Of a DNA stretch of 64,000 nt, positions 9,109 through 18,259 are shown in pieces. The position numbers were made by a program, and so were the translations under genes. Below the pieces are notes generated by a model. That model did not search any database. It saw only the letters and a program-made list of their open reading frames with translations, and was not told the origin of the DNA. The DNA comes from JABDBL01 sp963845445. Its GTDB lineage: Bacteria > Cyanobacteriota > Vampirovibrionia > Obscuribacterales > Obscuribacteraceae. How positions within the stretch are numbered: position 1 is the stretch's first letter; the number at the start of each line of letters is the position of its first letter. The stretch spans positions 806,001 through 870,000 of the forward strand of contig CAWJSE010000003.1 of NCBI GenBank assembly GCA_963845445.1. Reading direction: 5' to 3'.

Positions 9109-9879
9109 CTACAAGTTCTGTTTTTTAAAAACAGTTATCATGCGCGGGGACTCTTCTTTGTCAAAAGGCTGTTGCAAACTACAGTCGCCGAGCAAAGCAA
9201 TGATTCGCCATTCTTTGCCCATGTATCTAATCAGTTCTTCTGCGCTAAGGAATTTTTGTACCTGATGATCATTGATTATTTTGGTTGCTTCGCTAGCTTT
9301 ATCAATAAATTCATAAACAAAAGAAGTGTGTAGTAAATCGTCTTCAAAATGCCATTCTCGTAGAACACTAAAGCGAAAATGCTTATCCTCAGCCTGACAA
9401 TTATCGGTGTGTGTCTTTGGCAAACGTAAAATATTCAATTGATCAAAAATAGCTAGATCACGTACATGATTTCTGATCCAAGTAAAGAAAGCCTGCTGCC
9501 CTTCCTCTTCGAGCAGATAGCTTGCACTGGAAAACATACAGATACTGGCGTCAAAATTTTCGGACAGTGCTATTGAATCAAAGTTGTGCTGCACAGTTTT
9601 AAGTTGTGGTCTTGTGCGGCTGGCAATGGCTAAAGCGTTTTTAGATCTATCTAGAACAGTGACATCGAAACCACTTTTGGCTAAAGGGATGGCGTGTAAA
9701 CCAACACCACCACCAAGATCAATTACACTTTTTATCTTGGCAGAACTACTTAAAGTGTTGAGCAAAAATTTTATTTCCTCTGCTTCACTAGCGCCCTGGC
9801 CTAAGCAAGCGTCACGCCATAGTGAATAGAATTCTGCCAAATCGTCATGTATTCTTGGTTCCGTTAGCGTGCTTTTCAT
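9109..9879 (-). CDS. class I SAM-dependent methyltransferase
   Basis: A 256-residue protein with the Rossmann-type motif I VIDLGGGVG at residues 52-60 and the acidic motif II VTVLDRSK, followed by a 'dfDasIcmFss' region. The N-terminal helical segment EFYSLWRDACLGQ is common in small-molecule methyltransferases. Methyl acceptor unknown. Its stop codon TAG lies within the 8-base target duplication of the IS66 element, so the element inserted at the last codons without changing the protein. No clear Shine-Dalgarno. Confidence 0.82.
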   Translation of the reverse strand: MKSTLTEPRIHDDLAEFYSLWRDACLGQGASEAEEIKFLLNTLSSSAKIKSVIDLGGGVGLHAIPLAKSGFDVTVLDRSKNALAIASRTRPQLKTVQHNFDSIALSENFDASICMFSSASYLLEEEGQQAFFTWIRNHVRDLAIFDQLNILRLPKTHTDNCQAEDKHFRFSVLREWHFEDDLLHTSFVYEFIDKASEATKIINDHQVQKFLSAEELIRYMGKEWRIIALLGDCSLQQPFDKEESPRMITVFKKQNL

Positions 9880-9997
9880 GTTTATTCAATTTATCTCCAG
9901 ACCAGCTAAGCTCCATGCTTTTACTTTAAAACTTCGCTGTGAGATCCACGTGAGCGGGACCAAAATTTCATGTACAAAATTAATTTGACGGCAGAAA

Positions 9998-10591
9998 TTA
10001 GAGCGTAATCTTATTACTTAAGATGTTCTTGAGCGTTTCGACGATAAAGGTATGTTCGCGGGCGAGTACCCGGGCAGCCAATATCTGAGGGGTATCCCCT
10101 GTCTGAACTGGCACAGTACACTGAGCAATAATTTGTCCTTGGTCGTAATGCTCATTGGCATGATGTATTGTTATCCCTGTTTCTTTATCTTTAGCGGCAA
10201 TTACTGCCTCATGCACGCGCATGCCATACATTCCTTTGCCGCCATATTTAGGCAAAAGGGCAGGATGAATATTCAAAATGCGATTTTTGTAGGCAGCGAT
10301 AACCCGGGGGCCGATTAGCTTCATATAACCGACAAGCATGACAAGATCAACTTCATTCTTTAGTAAAGCTTGCAAAATAGCCTGATCTAAAGAATCTGGA
10401 TCTTTATGTGTAGCCGAACTTAGATGCTCGGCAATAATTTTGTGTTCGGCAGCAAAGCGCAATGCTATTGAATCTTTGTTATTGCTGATCACCAGGCTTG
10501 GATTTGCCTGTAAATCGCCTTGTTCGCAGGCGCGCACAATAGCCTGCATATTACTGCCGTTGTGCGAAGCGAGAAAACCGATATTGTGCAT
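9998..10591 (-). CDS. purN: phosphoribosylglycinamide formyltransferase (PurN)
   Basis: A GAR transformylase of the N10-formyl-THF type, third step of de novo purine synthesis. It shows the N-terminal SHNGSNMQAI phosphate-binding loop, the catalytic segment ILNIHPALLPKYGGKGMYG (Asn and His of NIHP) and HYDQGQII with the catalytic Asp. At about 197 residues it is full length. I use ATG 10591 rather than the TTG one codon upstream. It is monocistronic here; no other pur gene is in the window. Direct repeats upstream (10728-10764) may be regulatory. Confidence 0.9.
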   Translation of the reverse strand: MHNIGFLASHNGSNMQAIVRACEQGDLQANPSLVISNNKDSIALRFAAEHKIIAEHLSSATHKDPDSLDQAILQALLKNEVDLVMLVGYMKLIGPRVIAAYKNRILNIHPALLPKYGGKGMYGMRVHEAVIAAKDKETGITIHHANEHYDQGQIIAQCTVPVQTGDTPQILAARVLAREHTFIVETLKNILSNKITL

Positions 10592-10990
10592 CAAAGTATT
10601 TTGGCATAGGAAGCCAGAAGAAGCATAGACACTCTAATAAGACTAAACTAAAATCTGCCTTTTCAATAGAACTTGATCGTATCGAATTTCTGCAAAATTA
10701 TAGAAAAAAAATCTAGTTTTTTATGCCTTTGCAAAAAGCTCAAGATTTTTTGCAAAACGCTCAATTTGAGAGCAAATATAAGAAAAAACTATTTCTGCCG
10801 ATGCAAACAATAAGCTATTGAGAAACACAAATAACAATCTGATAACTTGCAAAATGCTGCGAAGCATATATATATTATATGCTTGCAGTCATACCTGACT
10901 AGTTTGTATATCACTGTTCTGTTGTTCAAAGAATATTGATATCAGTAGAACAATGGTATAAGATAGCCAATTCTTCCACTGTGGAAACGG
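10592..10990. other. AT-rich gene-less stretch upstream of purN
   Basis: Contains the purN leader and the TTTGCAAAA repeats listed separately. No open frame with coding character. Confidence 0.6.
10728..10764 (-). promoter_or_regulatory. two 16-base direct repeats, 21-base period, upstream of purN
   Basis: TTTGCAAAAAGCTCAA (10728-10743) and TTTGCAAAACGCTCAA (10749-10764) differ at one base and are offset by 21 bases, two helical turns. Related half-copies are at about 10690 (CTGCAAAATT) and 10846 (TTGCAAAATGCT). The layout is that of an operator for a dimeric repressor or activator, about 140 bases before purN. Function is inferred from layout only. Confidence 0.4.
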
Positions 10991-11100
10991 TGAAAGAAAA
11001 TAACAGGAGCAAAAAGCTGTTTAATTGAAACTTAGTGGAACAGCTTTTGCTCCTGACCTATTTGCCATTGGAAATATATAAATCCAACGTCATATGTACA
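10991..11100 (-). ncRNA. candidate small structured RNA, about 108 nt
   Basis: On the minus strand a promoter (-35 TTGACA at 11130-11135, 18-base spacer, -10 TAATTT at 11106-11111) predicts a start near 11099. The RNA would hold a small hairpin (TTGGA/TCCAA arms, 11068-11072 and 11083-11087). It would end in a long stem (arms 11004-11021 and 11039-11055, 17 bp with one bulge) followed by TTATTTTCTTT. A strong promoter and an intrinsic terminator this close together, with only an 11-codon frame between, suggest a small RNA. No Rfam family recognised. Confidence 0.45.
11004..11055 (-). terminator. strong hairpin terminator of the candidate small RNA
   Basis: Seventeen-bp stem with one bulged base and a 17-base loop. 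On the minus strand the U-tract TTATTTTCTTT follows; the plus side has no T-run, so termination acts on minus-strand transcripts. Confidence 0.7.
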
Positions 11101-11443
11101 CTAGGAAATTAGACAGGGTAGAGTCAAGCTGTCAATTCTCTTGTTAACCAGTGCATTTATAGCTTGTGTAAAACACTTTTAGGCCATAAGTGGCTTGCAT
11201 TCTCACGCTTGAAAGAAGCATAAAAATTAGACTCGAGTCAATAAGACAAGAGGCAAATGAACTCATTAAATAGAATCTTATAGGCTAGCGGAGCTAGCGT
11301 ATAGTTAGCGCAGAAATATCAGACGCTGCAGAAGTGGCTTGCTGAGCCGTTGTAAACAACTCAAGAAAGCTTGTCAACTCTATTTATGCCTGGGCGCTTG
11401 GCAGGTCAATTAGCGGAGTTTGCGCTAACAACTTGAAATTAGC
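11056..11443. other. 3' flank of the group II intron with TAGCG-type repeats
   Basis: Gene-less. Contains clustered TAGCG motifs at 11284-11310 (several copies in both orientations) and again at 11411-11428, plus the candidate promoter above. Confidence 0.5.
11106..11135 (-). promoter_or_regulatory. sigma-70-type promoter
   Basis: Perfect -35 TTGACA (minus strand, 11135-11130), 18-base spacer, -10 TAATTT (11111-11106). It points toward the terminator at 11004. Confidence 0.5.
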
Positions 11444-13385
11444 ATAGGGGGAGTCCTCGCGGGCTCTCCCCTGCTACACCACCGTACGTGCGGGTCCGCA
11501 TACGGCGGTTCGGCGCTTTAAGTGCGCATAGCCTTCACCAAATTTGGCAAGCCAAGAAGCTGGAAGTTTGCAATTGTAAGAGCTTTATTGATTAATGGGT
11601 GCTGACTCATCCGCCAAGGCCCCCGAGCACGGTCTTTTGCCAGCCCTCTTGCCTCAGCCCATGTTAGACCCTGTTTTCTTAGCCTCTTATATCGCGTGGT
11701 TCCGCGTCTCCAGCGCTTCCATATTAGGCAGCGCAGTTTTCGCCTTATCCACTCCTCCAAGTCTTGCAAAACGCTAGGTGTCTGGCAGTAGCTGTAGTAA
11801 CTAATCCAGCCACGTAAGTAGCTGCCTAATTCCTTCCCTATCTGCTCCAGGTTCCCGCCTCGATTTCGTGAAGTTATTCTCCTGATTCTATCCTTTACTC
11901 TCTTTAAGGCTATTGGCGCTATTCGGCGCTTCGGCTTCTTATGATTCGTAAACGTAAAACCAAGTAGCTTTCTCTTCCACGGTCTGTCTACCCCACTTTT
12001 CTCTTTATTTACTTTCAGCTTCAACTTCTTCTCTAGAAACTTTGTGATGCTTTCCATCACTCGTTCTCCCGCTCGCTTGCTCGCTACGTAGATGTTGCAA
12101 TCATCCGCAAACCTCACAAATCGGAATTTCCGTTTCTCTAGCTCTTGGTCTAATTCATCCAATAATAAATTTGAAAGTATTGGCGACAGTGGACCACCTT
12201 GCGGTACTCCTTCTTCTGTTGGCTTGGCTAGCCCACCTTCCATCATCCCCGCATTTAGATATGCTCGTATGAGTTTCAATATTCGCTTGTCTTTTATCCG
12301 TTTGGCTACTCTACCCATCAATACATCGTGGTTGACTCGGTCAAAGAATTTTTCCAAGTCGATATCCACTACGTACCGCTGTCCGCTGCTTACATGTTCT
12401 TGCGCTTGCTTTACCGCTTGATGAGCTGATTTACCCGGGCGAAATCCGTAGCTGTATTGTGAAAATGTTCCGTCCCAGTGCTTCTGTAGAACTTGTTGCA
12501 CCGCTTGCTGTATGAAACGATCTACCACGCTCGGAATGCCCAATTGTCGCATTCCCCCACCTGGCTTTGGTATTTCTACCCGTCTCACTGCTTTTGGCTC
12601 ATACTGTCCTTCCAGAAGCCGCTGGCGTATGGTTCGCCAGTTTACCTTCAGATAATCTGGCAGTTTGTCGACAGTCATCCCATCGATTCCTGCTGCACCT
12701 TTATTTCGCATTACCTGTTTTATTGCTCTTCCCAGATTCTCTTTGCTTATTACCTCCTCTAGTAATTGCTCTGTCTTCACCAGACTTTCGGTTTCGTTTA
12801 TCGCCATTTGTGATTCAGACCCTCGCATTGCGCCATCGGAAGCTTCACTCCCTACTCTCGCCTTTAAGGCTGGGTTACTCCTGTTTTTCTGCTGCTCTTC
12901 ATTCATGAGATGCACGTCCTACTTGTCTTTTCCATTAAGCCCTTTCGGGCACCGTTTGGACCTTCGTTCCCTGCTCTTTCACTGCTTACCTACTTCGGTG
13001 CTTGTACAAAAAGTAAAATAATTTCAGAAAACTACTACGTCCGCTGCTGACTTCTGTATTGCGATCTGGTTACCTCTCAGTATCCTCAGTCCTGATTTTT
13101 TTTTCAGGACACAATACAGACCTCCCAGGGTAAGTTCAACTTCTTTCCCCGCACACCCGCCGGATTTACATTTGCATCCCTTGATGGTTGTGGACTTTGC
13201 AATCCTTTGCTTGCTCGTCCGGATGCACCTGCCTCATATCCGGTTCCTGTTCGTCAGGTCGCGGTTTTGCTCCACACTTCTTTCAGACCTACCTCACGGC
13301 TCAGCCCTTGCGCTTCGCTAGACTTCATTACCATCAAATTGTCTAAGGACTCTCACCTCCTAAATGTTGAACATGCCTGGCACAC
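11444..13385 (-). mobile_element. group II intron, bacterial class C-like
   Basis: On the minus strand the 5' end reads GTGTGCCAGGCATG, very close to the start of class C introns such as the Oceanobacillus iheyensis intron, followed by GAGGTGAGAGTCCT of domain I. After the reverse transcriptase gene, domain V is recognisable (GCCGTATGCGG paired with CCGCACGTACGG, about 11475-11505), then domain VI with a GGGGAG/CTCCCC stem, ending near CTAT at 11444 (uncertain by about 3 bases). The 5' exon ends with a terminator hairpin and its T-run, the typical target of class C introns. Confidence 0.88.
11518..12915 (-). CDS. ltrA: group II intron reverse transcriptase/maturase
   Basis: A 465-residue intron-encoded protein. 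The RT core has VDIDLEKFFDRV (about residues 183-194), EGVPQGGPLSPILSNLLLDELD (about 235-256) and the catalytic FADD at 269-272. The thumb and maturase (X) domain follows (LGSYLRGWISYYSYC, WRRGTTRYKRLRKQG). No HNH endonuclease domain, as usual for class C introns, which insert by RT-primed retrohoming at exposed single strands. Frame intact. Confidence 0.95.
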   Translation of the reverse strand: MHLMNEEQQKNRSNPALKARVGSEASDGAMRGSESQMAINETESLVKTEQLLEEVISKENLGRAIKQVMRNKGAAGIDGMTVDKLPDYLKVNWRTIRQRLLEGQYEPKAVRRVEIPKPGGGMRQLGIPSVVDRFIQQAVQQVLQKHWDGTFSQYSYGFRPGKSAHQAVKQAQEHVSSGQRYVVDIDLEKFFDRVNHDVLMGRVAKRIKDKRILKLIRAYLNAGMMEGGLAKPTEEGVPQGGPLSPILSNLLLDELDQELEKRKFRFVRFADDCNIYVASKRAGERVMESITKFLEKKLKLKVNKEKSGVDRPWKRKLLGFTFTNHKKPKRRIAPIALKRVKDRIRRITSRNRGGNLEQIGKELGSYLRGWISYYSYCQTPSVLQDLEEWIRRKLRCLIWKRWRRGTTRYKRLRKQGLTWAEARGLAKDRARGPWRMSQHPLINKALTIANFQLLGLPNLVKAMRT

Positions 13386-13390
13386 AAAGA

Positions 13391-13422
13391 AAAAACGAAG
13401 CTGCGCTTTCACGCAGCTTCGT
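13391..13422 (-). terminator. terminator of the 13.5-14.6 kb gene, target of the intron
   Basis: Stem of 10-11 bp (13395-13405 with 13412-13422), loop of 6. The minus-strand U-tract TTTTTTCTTT runs directly into the first base of the intron at 13385. Confidence 0.85.
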
Positions 13423-13456
13423 GAGCATCGACATTTAGCGAGATATCAGACCGAAC

Positions 13457-14648
13457 CTATCGACCCGCGCGACTGTAAAACACGTCGGGATAGTAGGCCA
13501 CTTCGTTGGCAACGGCTGTCAGGTCGATCTCGTATCGTCGCTTGTTGTCGTATGGCGAAACCTCGACGCCGTCAGCGGTTCGCCGCACGGAAAAACCCCA
13601 GACCGAGTACGATCTCTTCGCTCCGAGCTCCTGGTCATGCTTAATCAGTACGATGATGTTTCTTGCCTCCCCAACCCCAATGGGAATAAGGAGCTGGTCG
13701 TGATGCATGACCTCATGGGCTTTATCGCCCTCGCATAGCACAGCAACGACCCCTCCGGCCTTGGCAGTGTCGTATTGCGGAGTGAGATGGAACATATTGT
13801 CCCTGACCTGTTGGCGGAAATCGAGAATGACGACATCGCTCGTGCGGCCGTAGTATTTGAAGGGTTCCGTGCAACTCGGCCGAACATTCAAACTTGCGCC
13901 ATCCTTGTAAACCTCCGAGAACCCCCCGTAATGGTCCACAAAATGCCTGCGCTCGGCGACGAGTGCAAACAGTCTGCTTTCAAGGGCAGTACCGCCTAAT
14001 TTCAGCATATCCTTCAGTCGCTCCACCGCCAGGGTTTCTGGCGCGTCTTTGGGTGTATAGCCCCAATGGAGGATATTAACGATACCCCCCTCTTTGCCCT
14101 TAATGCCGTATCTCAGGCTCTCTTTGGCACCGAGTTTGACTCTGGCCACCCGGTAGCCCGAGATGATATCTGTCGGCCAAACGCTCAACCCGTGGGTTGA
14201 GCGAACCGGACATGATGAGTTGTAAATGCTGAGCCACCTGAAATTTGGCTTCAGGCGTAACGAGCACCTGGGTAATCCCTCTGACTTCGCTTCCCCACGA
14301 CGTCCACCAAGACACCGTGCGGATCAGGTAAGTGCCGCCAATAACCCGGTATATAGAGGAGTCACCGGTGAATCCGCCATCCCGGGTCAAGCAACCGCTC
14401 AAGTAGCGCTTACCGGACGACGGAAGGCGGTCATCCGCTCTGTAATTGCCTACGACGAGTTCGCACTGGCCGTCAGTCGAGAAGTCCTCCCAGTATTCGC
14501 CACTGGAACCGTCCTCATTGAGTTGTCCTCCCACCTGAACCAAAGAACCATCGATCTTGCCCACCGCTTGCGACAGAGTAGAAGGCAGACCAGCCGCCTT
14601 GAGAGTCCGGTACATCCAGGTGGGCTTGCGGGGCATTTGACGAGGCAT
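13457..14648 (-). pseudogene. orphan high-GC protein, about 397 aa, reading frame broken once
   Basis: No family recognised. A GGAG-led ATG at 14648 opens a frame (MPRQMPRKPTW...) that runs sensibly to NPRV near 14190, then continues as atypical codons to a stop at 14100. A second frame takes over (LSVWPTDIISGYRVARVKLG) and ends at 13457. Removing one G from the GGG at 14189-14191 joins them as NPRLSVWPTD. The junction lies in a 16-base palindrome (CTCAACCC/GGGTTGAG). The predicted whole is about 397 residues, beta-rich, no signal peptide. Alternatively two overlapping genes, the second starting at a TTG at 14188. Ends at the terminator used by the group II intron. Confidence 0.6.
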
Positions 14649-15178
14649 TGGAAATCTCCTCATTCTGGGGTTCAATTGGCAAAAAGGATTCGCACACATC
14701 ATCGAGCAAGCGCTAAATCGAGCAAGCACTAACCGGTCAAGTGAAAGTGCCGGTTGGCTGGTTTTGTTTTTTGAGCGCCATGCGTTTACAGGTTGCAACC
14801 CCGCAGAGAATCTGCCATGAACCGACGTTAAAAGCTCCGCCATCGCGATGGTGTGGATTTACGAAGCTTTTGATTCAGTTGGTGGGTATTTTAGATGCTC
14901 GTACCTGGATAAACGAATATGGCGTACACTCACCTTAGCAACTCTTGCTATTTGAAATCAAGAGCATATTTAAAGAACCGCAAATTTCATAATTGCTCCA
15001 TTTTTGCCTAAGAAATGAGCCTTTTATGGATTATGTGGATGGCTTTAATATAAAAACCTTGCTTTTTCGAAGGTACAAATGAGCTCTTTACAATTAGCGC
15101 GTTAGCAATAAACTAAATCCGTTAGTCCCAGCGCAGGATACTTGTCCTTTGCTAGAGACAAGAACAAGTCTCCCTTAC
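14649..15178. other. gene-less stretch upstream of the 14.6 kb gene
   Basis: Has a possible promoter element (TTGACC near 14735 on the minus strand) and a TAGCGC motif at about 15086. Otherwise nothing recognisable. Confidence 0.5.
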
Positions 15179-16873
15179 TCATTTTGCTGGCAAAATTTCT
15201 AGACTGCCGACTAATAAATCATTTCCAACTTGTGGGGATTTATCTGCTAATGATTGGCAATAATTCAATTTACGATTGGTTTGCTCATCAATAATTACCA
15301 AATAAATTTCATATTTGCCTGCTTTGAGCGGCGGCACTTTTAAATTTTGCTCCCATACAATTGGTTTAACTCCTAGCCAGTCGATAGTACTGATGCTTGG
15401 GGTGTGGCGAAGCAAAGCTTTAGTCTTTCCTTGGCCATCTTTAAACTCCAGTTGGATTTTATAACTAGAGGGACTGGCTTTATCCATTTCGCGCGCGGGG
15501 CGCTTGGGGGAGGCGGATCCTAGGTTGAGAAAAGCAAAATTGACAGGCATTGTTTTACCTGCCTCAACAGAAGTCGGCAAGCTAAGACCTTGCAATACAA
15601 TTTGATAGCCTAAGTGGCTACGCAATTGAGCTAGCCATTGCTTAATTTGTTCATCCTTGGAATCAAAAAATGCTGCCGGAATCTCGGCAAAGCTAATACC
15701 ATCATCCAAAGCGTTTTTAGTTATTTTAGACAAGAGAGGCTCAATCTCTGGCGTAGCTATTTCAGAAGTAAATTGATAGCCGCTTATGGTGTCATTTTTG
15801 AACTTAAGCAAAAGTCTATAGTCATCAAAACCGTGTTTTTCATTTTTGATATTTTGGCGAGTAATATAAACCCTTTCACCATAACGGTAGACTAAGTAGT
15901 CTGAAATTTCATCTAAACAATCTTGCCCTTTTCTGTTAGGTGTAGGTGGATCTATATCGAAATTTAAATGTTGATTAGGAAACGCCTTAGGAAAAACATC
16001 TGCTACATATTTCCAATGGCTAACCAGTTGAGTCGGGCTCATGCCATGCTTTTCTTTTAGCTCAGCTTCAAGCTTCTGATAGACATCTTTATTGCCAGCA
16101 AATTCTGGAATAACCTTTGTGCCGCCGAGAATGCCACCGCCAGTAATACCAATGCTTTGAAAGTGAGGATTTTTGTCATAACGCCGACCCAGCTCATTGA
16201 CGAAATTGGACCACTTAGCTAAATAAGTGCCGTCCCAAAAGATAGGCATAAGATGAGCAGCACCATCTTTACCGGTATAGACTAGCGATTGAGTACCGGC
16301 TTCGTAAACCCACGGCGGTGTATCAGATTGGGGCGCCGTATTGGCGGTAACGTTTTTTTTCTCGTCTACTGCTTGCTTACTATTGGGCAAATCTTGTCCA
16401 CAAGTAGACACACGCAAAATCAATTGTTTATGGTGACTAGCACACAAAGAGAGCAGCTCGTCGACTGTTTTCCAGTCGAAAACATCTTCTTCTGGTTCTA
16501 GAGAACGCCATGGCAAAAGACAAGCGATGCCACTAACTTCATCATGCGCCAATAAGCGGTCAATATAATTTGTATCGTTTAATTTGTTTGATTCCAGAAC
16601 GGCAAAGAGTCCAATATCTCTATTTGCTATGGCAGCAACACCATCTAAGTCTTGCGTTTTAAATGACTTCTTTTTGATAATGCGATCTTGTTTTTCGTTT
16701 GTATAAGACTTTTCATGCACCGGGTTGAGATATTTTATTATCTCGTCGCTATTGGGCATTGCACTTGCTATTCCGTTAGAAAAGAAGAGCTGAGACAAAA
16801 AAATACAAATTGCAAGAGCTGCAGCACCAATTATTTTTTCTTTTAGATTTATCTGGTAATTAGTAGTTGCCAT
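15179..16873 (-). CDS. exported TIM-barrel glycoside-hydrolase-like protein with a C-terminal beta domain
   Basis: A 564-residue protein. A hydrophobic N-terminal segment (IIGAAALAICIFLSQLFF) acts as a signal or anchor. Residues about 70-410 look like a (beta/alpha)8 barrel: GIACLLPWRSLEPEEDVFDW, LILRVSTCGQ, then KWSNFVNELGRRYDKNPHFQSIGITGG, the pattern of GH5/GH42-like and DUF4832-type proteins. The last 130 residues are a beta-sandwich (VNFAFLNLGSASP, KAGKYEIYLVIID) as in DUF4832. Probably acts on a surface or extracellular glycan; catalytic acids cannot be assigned with confidence. Confidence 0.65.
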   Translation of the reverse strand: MATTNYQINLKEKIIGAAALAICIFLSQLFFSNGIASAMPNSDEIIKYLNPVHEKSYTNEKQDRIIKKKSFKTQDLDGVAAIANRDIGLFAVLESNKLNDTNYIDRLLAHDEVSGIACLLPWRSLEPEEDVFDWKTVDELLSLCASHHKQLILRVSTCGQDLPNSKQAVDEKKNVTANTAPQSDTPPWVYEAGTQSLVYTGKDGAAHLMPIFWDGTYLAKWSNFVNELGRRYDKNPHFQSIGITGGGILGGTKVIPEFAGNKDVYQKLEAELKEKHGMSPTQLVSHWKYVADVFPKAFPNQHLNFDIDPPTPNRKGQDCLDEISDYLVYRYGERVYITRQNIKNEKHGFDDYRLLLKFKNDTISGYQFTSEIATPEIEPLLSKITKNALDDGISFAEIPAAFFDSKDEQIKQWLAQLRSHLGYQIVLQGLSLPTSVEAGKTMPVNFAFLNLGSASPKRPAREMDKASPSSYKIQLEFKDGQGKTKALLRHTPSISTIDWLGVKPIVWEQNLKVPPLKAGKYEIYLVIIDEQTNRKLNYCQSLADKSPQVGNDLLVGSLEILPAK

Positions 16874-17020
16874 GGGTTAATCTTTATTCTTTAGCGGATA
16901 ATAGACAAGAACAATTAGCAGCGATGCTAATATGCATGCAAATGCTACTATGCCTTGAGCTATAAACGTGCAATTCTTGCCTTTGCTTTAACAAAGTCTG
17001 AGATTTCTGGGGGACCTCTT

Positions 17021-17782
17021 TTGAACTTAGTTTATTTAGGACACAGTGCTGTCAGATTTGAAGTAAAGGGACTCAATGTTTATGTCGATCCGTATTTTAC
17101 CGATCCGGTAAACTGGCAAAAACTACCACCCGGCAACATGATTTTATTTAGCCATGGGCATTTCGACCATGGTGTAATGATGGCTGAAAAACTTTATCAA
17201 GCCTGGAAATGTCCAATAGCTGGTCCAAGAAATCTTATCCGCTGGTTAGCACGAAAGTACAAAAAAACTATTCCGGTCAAAGCCTTTGTTCCTCTGAATC
17301 ATAATCAGAGCACTTTGGTAAATGGTATAAAAATCACAGCTGTGCCTGCATTACATCCCTTAAACCGATTGGGTAAAACCATACTGACTTTATTCGCTCG
17401 CAGTGCTGCCCCTGGGCAACCAGTCAATGGCTATTATTTCGAGGGCTTTTATCATGCTGGTGACACTATCTATACAGAGGAAATTGTCAAAGCTTTAAAG
17501 CACTTGCCGGTGCATACAGCTTGTATTCCTATAGGAGGGAAATATGCTGTTGCCGGGCCAAATGAGGCTCTGCGCCTAGCAGAAGAAATTGGCGCCGATC
17601 GACTAGTTCCTTTGCACTGGCAGGCATTATTGCAACAAATTCATTTTCGCTATAAGTCATCCGATCTAGTTCACGTAGGCAGAGAAAAACGTACTAAAGT
17701 AGAAATTTATCCTTTGGCAATCGGTGAAATACTCGGGAAATCGAGCAATTTGCCAGATAGCTCTTCTTCTTTGATCAAATAA
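17021..17782 (+). CDS. metal-dependent hydrolase, MBL fold (UPF0173-like)
   Basis: A metallo-beta-lactamase fold protein of about 253 residues with LGHSAVRFEVKG at the start and the metal motif HGHFDH at residues 45-50. It then has FYHAGDTIYTEE, which supplies further ligands, and VPLHWQ near the end. The layout matches the UPF0173/YtkL-like predicted metal-dependent hydrolases. I prefer the TTG at 17021 because GGGGGA sits 6 bases upstream and the family begins 'l.ylGHSa'; the frame itself opens at 16955. Divergent from the glycoside-hydrolase-like gene. Substrate unknown. Confidence 0.82.
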   Translation: MNLVYLGHSAVRFEVKGLNVYVDPYFTDPVNWQKLPPGNMILFSHGHFDHGVMMAEKLYQAWKCPIAGPRNLIRWLARKYKKTIPVKAFVPLNHNQSTLVNGIKITAVPALHPLNRLGKTILTLFARSAAPGQPVNGYYFEGFYHAGDTIYTEEIVKALKHLPVHTACIPIGGKYAVAGPNEALRLAEEIGADRLVPLHWQALLQQIHFRYKSSDLVHVGREKRTKVEIYPLAIGEILGKSSNLPDSSSSLIK

Positions 17783-18259
17783 GAACGCAAGAAAGTATAA
17801 AAGGTGAAAGTGACTGCCAGGAGTTGCCGGCAGAAAGATTGTTAGAGCGAAAGGACGTCGCTGCCGGTCTTGGACCGGCTGTTGGAGGAGGAGTTCTTAA
17901 AGAATGATTCGCTTAAGATGTGAAGGTATCTTAATCAAGGCTTATCTCTTAGATTCTTCGCTTTTACGAAATACTTTGTTCATTTTATAAGACACTCACT
18001 TTGCTGGGATTGATAAGAAAAAATCTGGCAAATTCGAAAAGCGCTTAAAGGGCCTGATTCAAAAAAGATTCAGACAATTAAGTGAGCGAGCATAGAGCCA
18101 GTGATTTAATTCTCGCCGCCTCTTATCAAGAGGTTCGCTAAAGGACATAGTTTATAATTCAGCAACGATAAGGGGCAAAATTCGGGTATTAAAGAATATA
18201 GCGCCGGTATAATGCGATTATGGTTATAAGACAAGCAACAGGAAGAGAAGGTTGCCAAT
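17783..18259. other. gene-less stretch upstream of dnaK
   Basis: Contains a hairpin, GCCGGTC/GACCGGC (17863-17879), and a small one, CCTCTTATCAAGAGG, near 18118. No CIRCE-type heat-shock operator is visible. Confidence 0.5.

Noticed and set aside
10640..10990. Replication origin suggested by AT-rich repeats
   Set aside because: No DnaA boxes (TTATCCACA-type) and no origin-linked genes nearby; the repeats look like an operator array.
14649..14843. Longer start for the 14.6 kb gene (frame open to 14843)
   Set aside because: The extension has atypical codons, while ATG 14648 has a perfect GAGGAG at good spacing.
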